Below, one piece after another: positions 13,701 through 23,800 of a stretch of DNA of 64,000 bases. Origin of the DNA: Chamaecrista fasciculata (lineage: Eukaryota > Streptophyta > Magnoliopsida > Fabales > Fabaceae); NCBI GenBank assembly GCA_003254925.1, contig QANZ01044040.1, positions 21,765-85,764 of the forward strand. Direction: 5' to 3'. The translations under genes and the position numbers were made by a program. Below the pieces are notes generated by a model. The model worked only from the letters and a program-made list of their open reading frames with translations, did not search any database and was not told the DNA's origin. Positions within the stretch are counted from its first letter, which is position 1. The number at the start of each line of letters is the position of its first letter.

Positions 13701-14411
13701 AATTCAAACAAAGCAGATAGTTCCTAGAAAGTACATATCGGAGAGTATCATAGCGCAGAAAACTAGATTAGGGAAATTAACCAGATCATCAAATAAACAC
13801 GCATAAAAACATACACTAACAGAAGTAACAATGGAACTACAGAACTCGAAAAAAAAAAAAACGAAAACCAGAAACGTCGACGATATATCAGAAATTCATA
13901 TAGAAATTACTCACCAGATATGCGATTCCCATCTTCCGGTTCTCCTATAGAAGGTGACTCCTCTGTACTGCGAGCTCCGAGACCTTGGACCTCTCCTACT
14001 TTTCTTCACTTGCTGTTGTTGAGGTTGTTGCTGAACCTGGACCATCTTTATCTCTCTGTCTCCACCTTCGTGATCGAATGAGAGCCCCGTCGTCCAACTC
14101 TTCCTCGATGAAGACTGACCGTGCGAATTCCCTAACTCACCTTCAACTATTTTTGCCGTAGGCACCAGAAATAGCTCCTTGTGCTTCACTCCTTCCTCCT
14201 TCAGGATATCGAAATTAAAGGTGTAGACGTCGCCGGCGCGTCTAGAGCAGGAGTCATCGTCTCCGTCCGCATAGGCGACAGAGGAATTAGAAGTCGCCGA
14301 TTCCGCCATTTGATTTCCAGAAGCTTCACGAAGCTTGTCGAAGAACATAATCGAGTCATCGATTTCAGCGGAATCAGTCGACTCCTGCACATTCAGATTA
14401 AGATCGAACAT
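10732..14411 (-). CDS. AP2-family transcription factor, TOE/RAP2-7 type (miR172 target)
   Basis: Euanant of the AP2/TOE clade: a nuclear, DNA-binding regulator that in this clade represses flowering and the juvenile-to-adult transition. Predicted 467 residues from ten exons in minus order: 14411-13915, 13617-13592 (26 nt), 13488-13458 (31 nt), 13338-13251, 13172-13027, 12811-12767, 12652-12558, 12454-12330, 11895-11782, 10968-10732. The start ATG gives MFDLNLNV, an EAR-like motif; a second EAR-like LDLNLGIA lies near residue 315. Two AP2 domains are visible: residues ~147-205 ([21 protein letters not shown], then [17 protein letters not shown]) and ~237-297 ([20 protein letters not shown], then [17 protein letters not shown]). 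The 26/31-nt microexons are characteristic of this gene family. The last exon holds the miR172 site. Confidence 0.94.
10878..10898 (-). promoter_or_regulatory. miR172 target site in coding sequence
   Basis: The plus strand reads AGAATCCTGATGATGCTGCA, so the mRNA is complementary to miR172 apart from one G:U position, the usual AP2-type target. It encodes SAASSGF near residue 412 in the last exon. In known AP2/TOE genes miR172 acts by translational repression and cleavage here. The site is intact, so regulation is probably retained. Confidence 0.93.
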
Positions 14412-14885
14412 GGCGCAACGCAATATTCTCTGAGTGAATTCCGATTTTATTTTTAATTCTGCACCTTAATGTAAGCTAAGGTAATAATCAACTATATTCA
14501 ACTCAACATCGCCCATAGTTTTCTTCCGGTAGATAAATTCAACCGCGAAAATCGATCCGATCGAACCACACGCACAGGAAATGTAAGCAAAATGGCAGAG
14601 AATCTCGAAGAAGAACGAAAACTCCGATGTAGGATAAAACCAAAAATAAGAAACACAAAGCCACAAGAAGCTCGTTCTTCACTCCCTCGGTCAAAATCCT
14701 CCGGAGAAATTCTCCGATGACCGGAAAAATTAGAAGACGAAGAAGCAAATCGGAGAAGAAGGTGATTCCGATAGCTACCTCAGTGACATTAGTAGTTTCA
14801 CCGGCGATGAAATGAGCGTCGGAAGATAACGAATCGGCGATTACAGGATTTCATTAGCGTTTAGAGAGAGACGAGACCTGTGAGG
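14412..14885 (-). other. TOE-like 5' UTR: two leader exons with intron and an 18-codon uORF
   Basis: On the minus strand, a leader exon (about 14885-14779) ends at CTGAG|GTAGCT and joins the acceptor GTGCAG at 14459-14461. The second leader part is 14458-14412. A TATA-like TTTATATATT lies near 14908-14920. A uORF with ATG at 14854-14852 and stop at 14800-14798 encodes 18 residues and lies entirely in the first leader exon. The transcription start is estimated, not seen. Confidence 0.5.
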
Positions 14886-15120
14886 CCCCATTTTAAGAGA
14901 AGATGGAATATAATATATAAACATTTTATCTCTCATCATGGAAAACCGGTGCTCTCGGTGACCGGTCGTTTGGTATTGCCAAAGCAGATTTTTTTTTTCC
15001 TCTGTGTATCACTTTTGCCCTCAAGTCTCCACTCTCTCAACAGCTAACCTTTATGCCAGATCTATTTTGTTGATTAATGCTAATCATGTTTTAGAAAAGA
15101 TTAAATATATATATAAAAAA

Positions 15121-15405
15121 GTTGTATAGTGGTAAACGAGCTCCAATTTAAGTTAAGGGACCTAAGTGCAAGTTTCGAAGTCAACATTATTGAGAGAATT
15201 TAACATATTCTCATCCCAATGATATTAGTTTTTGTCGGTATCATTACACGGATAAATAGAATTTGATTTATATTTTAAAATTTGTAAGAATTATAGCATT
15301 AAAATATTTTAGTCTTTTTATTTTTTACAAATTAGTCTCTAACACCATAGATTTAGAAAATTAAATTGTATTGATTAAATTGGAGCTCGTTTACCACTAT
15401 AAAAC
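15121..15405. mobile_element. 285-bp element with 30-bp terminal inverted repeats
   Basis: The ends 15121-15150 and 15376-15405 are inverted repeats matching at 29 of 30 positions (core TAGTGGTAAACGAGCTCCAA). The interior is AT-rich and non-coding. The left end also resembles a SINE promoter (GTGGTAAACGA, then GCAAGTTTCGAAGTC), so a foldback of two SINE heads is an alternative. The right end abuts a poly-A retroposon copy. No clear target duplication was found. Confidence 0.6.
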
Positions 15406-15406
15406 A

Positions 15407-15521
15407 TTTTGGTAGGCAATCTCTAAATACCTCTGTAAGCGCTTATAGAGTCTTGAGGCCTGCCCTGGCCTTGGTGAGCCCCGGGGGCCCAACTCACCTA
15501 AACTTTTTTCTAAAAAAAAAA
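15407..15521 (+). mobile_element. 5'-truncated copy of GC-rich poly-A retroposon
   Basis: Closely similar to the complete copy at 34052-34189 (shared GCCTTGGTGAGCCCC, CTTGAGGCCTGCCCT and TACCTCTGTAAGCGCT). It ends in the same strand-specific poly-A run, but lacks the first ~25 bases. Much more GC-rich than its surroundings. The flanking duplication is doubtful (ATAAAACATTT against ATAACAAATTT). Confidence 0.6.
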
Positions 15522-17167
15522 TAACAAATTTATATGTTTATTCTAAAAAGATAATTTAACTCTTCATTATTAAATTTGATATATTTATATATAATTATGA
15601 AAAGGTGTTATATATATATATATTAATTTTGTAACAAAATTAAATAATTGAATAATACAAAAATTTAAAATTTTAAGCTTTTACTATTATTATTCATATA
15701 TATGTATATATCACAATGAAGATCATTTAAGTCCAAAATTATTCTCGATACTTGTATGAATAAGTTGTTTAGGGTTGTTGATCTAATACATAAGACAATC
15801 CACTCCACTAATCCATTCATACGACATACAAAATTACAAACACTGTGGGAAAATGTTTTCTGAGAATAAATAAACAGTTTCTGATTAAAAAGAAGCTTCC
15901 TTCAATTTAGGGATTTGTTACCTCAAAAAAGACACCGTTTAATTTCACTGTATTTGCATCGATCACCCAATTCCCAATCATTTCCTTCATCAAAATTAAT
16001 CCCCATTTGTAAATTTCTTACAAAGGTTTAAAGTATTGATTTTGAAAAAAAAAAATACAATAGTAGAAAAAAATGAGTAAACATGTCAAATCAATTAATT
16101 AATCTCTGAATAATTAAAATATATGACTTAATTTTTAAAATATTGTATTTGTCAATAATTTGATATATGTGATAATTGGATCTTTAGACTTTAAGTGAAC
16201 TTATATTTTTCGATCTCTAAATTTATACTGAATTTATATTTTTTAAGTCTCCAAATTTATATCAAATTTTTATTTTTTATTTTTTAATTTAACACATGCA
16301 GGGACAAAATTGGTTTATATTATAATATTTTTAAAAATAGTCGTATATTTTAATTATTCAAAGAATAATTTGTTGAATTGATAAAAATTTAACAACTACA
16401 AAATAATTATTTTTTTTGTTTTAAAAAAAATATATCCCACCATTTTTTGTCTTTCTCTTCTTAATATTCTCATTGCTATCATTTTTTTTTGTTTGAAAAG
16501 GTATCATTTTTTTAACCAGTGCCTAAATTTCAGACAAAAATATTAATTTAATCCCTAACATAATCCATTTTGCCATCCATCGAGGAGCAAATTGTTATGT
16601 GAAAAAACCAATATATTGACACAAGTGAAGAGGTCGATCACGTGTGAATTCACCTAGTTATACGTGTTAATCTTAAAGGGAAAGAAGAGTACAATAACAA
16701 AGAAAATAAAAATGACCACAAATCAAGTTTAATAATATATATATGTGTGTGCTTTTATAAAATTAATACTACTAAAGTACTAATCTCTCAAATAAAAATC
16801 GTTTAAATTCTAACAACAGAGTTTATGCTCCCGCATCCGTAACATGAGTGGAAAAGGAAAAGTCAAGGAAGAAAAGGATTTAAAAGCAAAGAGAGACAGA
16901 AAGCAAAGTTATCATTACATGAGATGAATTTGTTGAATTTGTCCAAGGTTAATTAATTAAAATAAATATATAGTATGAAAATACATTAACATTTTATTTA
17001 AATTCTTCATTTTTCAATTATATTTTAATATTTATATTTGATCATCAAAATAATAATTTATATTATTTTAAAATAAAAATATTAAAACACACTAAATAGA
17101 GTTTGATTCAACTTAATCAAGAGTCTTGAGTTTGATACTTAGCCATGTCTATGGGTTAAATATTTTA

Positions 17168-17586
17168 GTTCAAAGTGTAAATTTGGTCTCATCTTTTGTT
17201 TAGTTCTTAATTTTGTCATGTATCTTTTTTGTTACAGTTTTAGTCTTATATCTTGACAAAAGGTCTCAATTTTGGTCTTATATCATTTTTGTCTCGTACC
17301 TTTTAGTCAAGTTACAGAATTAATCACATATTTTGGCAAAATGATCAACTAAATTAGTTGATCATTTTGTAAAGACATGAGACCACTTCTAAATTTGAAT
17401 CAAAGATAGAGAACCAATTCTGCAATTAACTCAAAGATATGAGACCAAATCTAAAAAAAAAAGAAGATATGGGACCAAATTGGAACTTGACCAAAAAATA
17501 TGGAACCAAAAGTGTAACAAAAAAAAGTATATGAGACCAAAATGAGAATTGAGCAAAAGATATGAGACCAAATTTGCACTTTAGCC
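17168..17586. mobile_element. Foldback Mutator-like element, 419 bp, 9-bp TSD
   Basis: Inverted arms start GTTCAAAGTGTAAATTTGGTC and end in the complementary GACCAAATTTGCACTTTAGCC. The arms contain repeated units of the type 'GGTCTCATATCTTTTT'. The perfect 9-bp duplication AATATTTTA flanks it at 17159-17167 and 17587-17595, which fits Mutator-superfamily transposition. No transposase is present. Confidence 0.8.
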
Positions 17587-18529
17587 AATATTTTATTAAA
17601 AAAAAATATGTCACCCTTTACTTAGTTTAAATAAAATTAATCTTTATTTACAACATTAAAACAAGTAATCAAGAGATACTCATTATTTAAAAAAGTATTT
17701 AAATGTCTTATAAATTCAAAATTAGTTACAAAGTAAAAAGAAAAAGAAAAACTAAACAACAGCTAACGTTACAAGCCGTTAGTTGACAGCTGGGATGCAC
17801 TCGGTGTACGAAGTAGTTTATTTTGGGGTCTTTTTATTTTCTTTTTCTCGCAATAATCATATGTTTTTTCTTTTTCGGGAAACAATAAGAAAGAGACACC
17901 ACAACTTGAAATTCCCAAACTGCCCTCCTCTCTTATGTTTCGCGTCTCAATCATCTTGCCCCCACACAAGTAACACATGCTGCTTATTCAGTTATTTTTT
18001 TCCTTCTTTTTTTAATGTTCCTTTTTAGTTACACTTGTCAATGGTTAATTCGATATCATTTATTCATCCACTATCACCCTATCATTACAATTATACCCTT
18101 CTCCATGACGGAATTTTTACATTTTAACTTTAATAACATTTTGGGGGGATAATTTTTCCTCACATATTATTTACTAAAAAAAATTAGGGATATAATTGAC
18201 TCCAAAAAGTTTAGAGGTATAAGTGAAATTGATATTATACTTTGATGGTACAATTGACAAAAAAAATATTTGAGAATACAACTAAAAATAACAACATATT
18301 TTAGGAATACTTGAGTATTTTTACTTTCAAAAAAATAGAATAAACTCAAAAAAAAATATCATGTGTTAAAATTTAAGAGATTGTGTCTGACTATCAGACT
18401 TTGATTTTTTCTAATAATAAAATGCATTTTACAATAATAGGATATTATTTAAAATTAATATAATTTTATAAGATAAAATAAATTGGAAAATCACATCATA
18501 AATATTACCTCGTACTCATTTGGGAAAAA

Positions 18530-19100
18530 TATCCATTTCGTCCCCAAACTTTACACCTGCTGTCAATTTCGTCCCCAATTTTTTTTGCTGTCAATTTCAT
18601 CCCCAAACTTTACACATGCTGTCAATTTCGTCCCCAATATTTTTTTGCTGTCAATTTCGTCCCTAATCTTTCACATTTTGGTCAATTTTATCCTTTGCTC
18701 TTACTTTAGCCAAATATTGACAACAAAATCTGTGACTAACGATACATAATGTAAAATTGATAGAAAAAGAAACTCAAATTCTAACTTAGATTCAAAAACA
18801 GGATGCAGTATGTCGTTAATTTATTAAAAGAAGTTAGTCAAAGGATAAAATTGACGAAAATGTGAAAGATCGGGGACGAAATTGACAGTTGATGTAAAGT
18901 TTTGGGACGTAATTGACAGCAAAAAAAGATTGAGGATGAAANACCTGAACAAAAAGTATAGGACCAAAAGTGATACGGGATCAAATTTGTAACTTTTTGC
19001 AAAGATACGATACCAAAAAAGTGCAACAAAAAAGTGATTGGACCAAATTGAGACCTAGGAAAAAATTATAAGACCAAAAGTGCACTTTGAACTATGAAAG
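18530..19100. mobile_element. Rearranged foldback element fragments
   Basis: The left part (18530-18940) has the 'CAATTTCGTCCCC' arm family also seen at 46838-47587. The right part (18943-19100) is one arm of the 'GGACCAAAAGTG' family seen at 17168-17586. The join coincides with an N at 18942. It is either a nested insertion followed by deletion or an assembly artefact. Confidence 0.6.
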
Positions 19101-19203
19101 AACCATCACGGTTCACATCAAACGATGACACTGACAATGAATAAATAAACCGCTAAGTTAGGGGTATACCATAGAATCTCCAACATCAACGGCCAACAAT
19201 ACC

Positions 19204-19211
19204 CCACGTGG
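19204..19211. promoter_or_regulatory. Palindromic G-box (CCACGTGG)
   Basis: CCACGTGG is a consensus bZIP/bHLH binding core. It lies ~1.6 kb before the IQD ATG and several hundred bases before its likely transcription start. It is the only full G-box palindrome I noticed in this upstream region; its function is inferred. Confidence 0.35.
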
Positions 19212-19699
19212 CGAACTCATGAAGCATCCATCGTTGATCGATCATCTTGCCATTGACATCACCATCACCATCACGTTAAAGTAAAAACAAAGCCTCCATC
19301 TTCTTCAATACATGAAAAAATTGAAGAAAGTTGCCATTTTTCTATGCAAATTCATCCCCCAAAAACACTCCCTAGAAACGAAAGAAAGCAACCCATTGCC
19401 AACAAAAAAACCATTGTCACGGTTCGTTCTGCTGTCGCTGTATATACTATATAGCCTCTCTTTGTGTTGAATTCATTCTTAAATCCCCAACCAACCAACT
19501 ATGGCATTACTCTCCTATTTTCATCTCATCTTGTTTGTTCTAGCGTATGCGTCATCTGTTAAGCAACCCTTTGATGTATTAGGGAGGTCAGAGACAGAAA
19601 ATTTCTGTCTCTTTCTTTCCTCTACTACTACACCAAATGAGAAAATTATAACTCATATTTAGGTCATGACGGTCCACATTCCTCACCACCCAATGATTA

Positions 19700-19889
19700 T
19701 TTTTATTTATTTATTTGTTTGTTTGTTTTCTGACGCTTGCTCTTTCTTCGCTCTTGAGCTTTCCTTGACCTTTACTTCAACTGATATCATTGCTCCCTCC
19801 AATTTCCCATCTCGGTTGCCCAACTTTGGGGAAAAGGGTCTCTTGCTTTGAACAGTGAAACACTTTTTCCAGCTTCTTCTTCTTCTCTG
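19700..19889 (+). other. Probable 5' UTR exon of the IQD gene
   Basis: Pyrimidine-rich leader ending at TTCTCTG|GTATGTC, spliced to 20792, which is 17 bases before the IQD ATG. The start of the exon is approximate. ORFs on both strands here are probably non-coding. Confidence 0.45.
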
Positions 19890-20808
19890 GTATGTCTTTC
19901 TCACCCAGATGCAGTTTTTGTTTGCTTTTGTGATTCTGGGATTTTCAATTTGCATAATTGGTTTTACTGTAAGGATGTTGGCGTACTAATGAATGAATGC
20001 TAAGAATTTAGGCATACTTTTGTTTTTGTGCAGTTGACTTGTTGATCCATGTTTCCATTGTTCTGTTAATTGATACATTGTAATGGAAACTGAATTGTTT
20101 TGTAGATTTCAGGTTGGTATTAGTTATAGACTTATAGTACACAGGGAAGAAATAAGATGCGTTTTGGTATGAACTATGACAGCTTAGCTTGAAACGATAG
20201 CTATAATTAGGTTCTAAATGTGTATGAAGGTGTATGCTTCTCTGATCCTAGTGTAACTTGACTACAAAAGAAAGTTGCATTTATAAGCAAACAGGGGAGA
20301 CCTGTAATTCTTTTAGTTGGGTTTCTTTTCTTGGTGCGAGATAACATGTCATTGTTGTCATAGAAAATGTGTATGATAGTTTGTCGGTGTGGTTTTGTGT
20401 GGTTTCATATACTTACAAATGCATAAAGTCAAATGTATATGTTAATAAACATATTTACATATATCTATGTACATCTATAACATGACGCATCATGGGCTCA
20501 GAGCAGTAGACACATTGACACGAACATTTTGACTTGATAATAAAGGACTTAAATTAGTATTTGATATTTTATGTGAATGTGATACTGTCGACTTATGTGT
20601 GAAAATGAAGATCTAAGGCTTTTGTTTAAGGAAATGGAAAAGTAAGAAGATTAATAGTAATGACAGGAACTTAAACTATATTTTCTTTTGTACTGGTCAC
20701 CTCCTCTGTTATGATTAATGCATTTATTATTAAGTCTTTAATTTTTTTGCCATACACTAATGTGTGTTATATTCATTGGAAATGCTTCCAGGTCTCGTCA
20801 TATCAAGA

Positions 20809-23800
20809 ATGGGTTCAGGAAAATGGTTTAAAACAATAATTTGTTTAAGAAAGTCAAAAGAAGGTAGTTCTAAGAAATCCAAGGTACAGTGTGCAGAATG
20901 TTGATCATATTGTCTTGGCACTAATCCAGTGAGAATGTCAAACTTTCAATAGAAATCTTTTTGCTGCTGTTGCTCCTATGAATGTTTTGATGATCAATTT
21001 TCTATGTCTTAACATAACCGCTAATTTGGAGTTGCATGTAAGAAAGTTGGTTCCTGATTATTATAATTATTCGGCTTTGTAATGAGAGTTTTTTTGTCGG
21101 TAATTCATTGCCAATGTCTGAAGTGCAAAATTAGTCTGGAAGTTTTATGATGCCATACAAGGTTTCAAACTATAATATGCCTCTGAACTGGTGTAGTTAT
21201 CTTTCAAACAGGTCTTACAAAATTCAGAATTTTAATCAATAGAAAGCAAAAATTCCTTTTATAACTGCTGTATATTGAAATTTAATTGTATCTGAGGGAG
21301 GCTGTAACGAGAAAGTCTATTTCCATATCTTCTCACTCTCTGAGACAGGGATATCCAGCTTCAGGGAAACCAAATGCAGGAAAAGAGTTTGGTGTTACAG
21401 AAAATGGAATTAAAAGTGGAAGTCGTGTGTTACCTGGGCCTGGGGTCTCAGTTGAAACTATTGCAGCAACGAGAATCCAAACAGCATTCCGGGCTTATAA
21501 GGTATGTCCGCTTATAGTTCTTAAACTCAGTGACACTCCAACCTGGGTTTATCCAAAAGCACGTCTCATTTATAGTTTGGAAAACTTGGATTAATGTCTA
21601 AAATGAAACTCTTCTACTTGAAACTTGTTTCTTCTTGTCAAATATTTGATTGATTGTCAAAGTTGGATTGGCAAATTTGATTGCTATGAAGTTGATAGGA
21701 AATCGTCTCATATATTATTTCCCTATAGCTGATTTTGTTTACACCTCTTAGGCTAGAAAATCTCTACATCGTTTGAAAGGGTTCACAAAATTAAAGATCC
21801 TGACACAAGGTGATTCTGTCAAAAAGCAAGCCGACACAACTTTGGCTTACCTTCATTCATGGAGCAAGATACAGGGTGAGGTTAGAGCTCGCCGAATCTG
21901 TATGGTGCAAGAAGACAGAATAAGGCGGAAGAAATTAGAATCTCAACAAAAGCTCGAGGCAAAGCTCCATGATCTAGAGGTAATCATTTCTGCTTTGTGG
22001 TATTGTGGTTTGTAAAGCTAAAGATCTTTAATGATGAGTTTCTGAAATTCTTTCTTTCTTTTAACATTGATATTTGAGTAAAATAACTTTCCGGTCCCTG
22101 ATTTATGCACTCGCTGACAGATAGGTCCCTGAATTTTACCCATTGTACTAGCCGGTCCCCGAATTTTGCAAACGCTGTACTAATTGGTCCCTCCGTCATA
22201 TTGGCGTTACAAAAATGCTGACGTGGCCATAACGGACGCTGATGTGTCCCGTTATGCACTGACGTGTCCCGTTATGGCCACGTAAGCACCCGTTATGTTT
22301 TTTTTTTTAAAAAAAGAGCTGCCACGTCATAAAATAGCGACACATCAGCATTTCCTCATTGTACTTATAGGTCCCTGACCCATTTTTATTCCATTATTCT
22401 CAATTCCCCCTCTTTTTCATCATTTTCATTCATTTTAGTCCCAAATCCTCAAAATAAAATTATAAAGTGTCCCAAAACTTTTCCAAACATTCCAATTTAG
22501 TCCTTAAAAATATTTAAAACCCTAAACTCTAAANNNNNNNNNNNNNNNNNNNNNNNNNNNNNNNNNNNNNNNNNNNNNNNNNNNNNNNNNNNNNNNNNNN
22601 NNNNNNNNNNNNNNNNNNNNNNNNNTTTTTTTCAACATCTTCATTCATTTTAGTCCCAAATCCTCAAAATAAAATTGTAAAGTGTTACAAAACTCTTCCA
22701 AACATTCCAATTTAATCTTTAAAAATATTAAAAACCCTAAACCCTAAAACTCTAAACCCCTAAACCCCTAATCCCTAAACTCTAAACTCTAAATCCTAAA
22801 CCTTAAAAAAATTACACATCACCAGAAATTTACAAAAATTACACATCACAATTTTTTACACATCATCATAATCTTCATCACAACTAAGCATCATCATCAG
22901 GCACAGCGTCGTCATCTTCCTCCCCAATTTGGATTTCACCATCCTTCCAATACTCTACATTCATCTTTCCCATGTATAAATTAAATGCAACACAACACTT
23001 TTTAGTCAATTTCACCAAAAAATAAAGAACACTTTCGATCTTTCTTCTTCTTCTTCACTTCGATTTGTGATCATCTTGGAAGCACTATTCCATAATTTTC
23101 TCTCTCTTAGTTTGGCTGTATTGAGTGCGTGAGCATCGTTCGTCACAACCGTGCTCCGCCATCGTTCCGAACTTGCTCCGTCGTCATGCCGAGCTCACTC
23201 CGTGCACAGTCCTCGTCTGTTTTGCTCCATTCGCTGCTCTTTGTATTTCGCCTGCGTTTTTGTGCTCTGTCGGTCAGATCTACTTTGTTGCTCTGTCGTC
23301 TACTCGGTCTGTTCTGATCTGCTCCGTTTGTGCTTGCTCTGGGTACCGTCGTTCTCGTCTGCTACGTGGGGTGTGGTTCTGATCTACTTTGTGCGTTGCT
23401 GTTTCCGATCCGTTGTGCTCCAGATGTGTTTTTTGGATCTGCTCTAATCCCACCCTCTTCAAAAACCCAGAAATTTCAGCATCATCGAGTGAAGTAAAAG
23501 AAAAATCGAAAGTGTTCTTTATTTTTTTGTGAAATTGATTAAAACTTTGATTTGTTTATTTTTTTATGTTTTGATCCTATTATAGAAGGAAAAAGACCTT
23601 ATTGCAAAGAATTAAAACTTTTGGGAGATTTAAGTTATTCCAAAGTGTAATTTATCCTAATATTTTTAAGGACTAAATTGGAATGTTTGAAAGAGTTTTG
23701 GAACACTTTACAATTTTATTTTGAAGATCTAGGACTAAAATGAATGAAGACGAGGAAAAAGAGGGGAAATTAAGAATAATGGAATAAAGATTGGTCAAGG

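Larger units (their letters stand above)
14886..19690. other. Repeat-rich intergenic region between TOE-like and IQD genes
   Basis: Mostly AT-rich DNA with several elements annotated separately: a 30-bp-TIR element, a poly-A retroposon copy, a 419-bp foldback element and fragments of two more. No gene-like ORF is supported. A single unknown base sits at 18942 at the join between two repeat types. Confidence 0.5.

Noticed and set aside
23125-23462. Overlapping Cys/Ser/Arg-rich ORFs in the core of the IQD-intron element
   Set aside because: Several frames are open at once because of CT/GC bias, none resembles a known protein, and no start context or conservation is visible.
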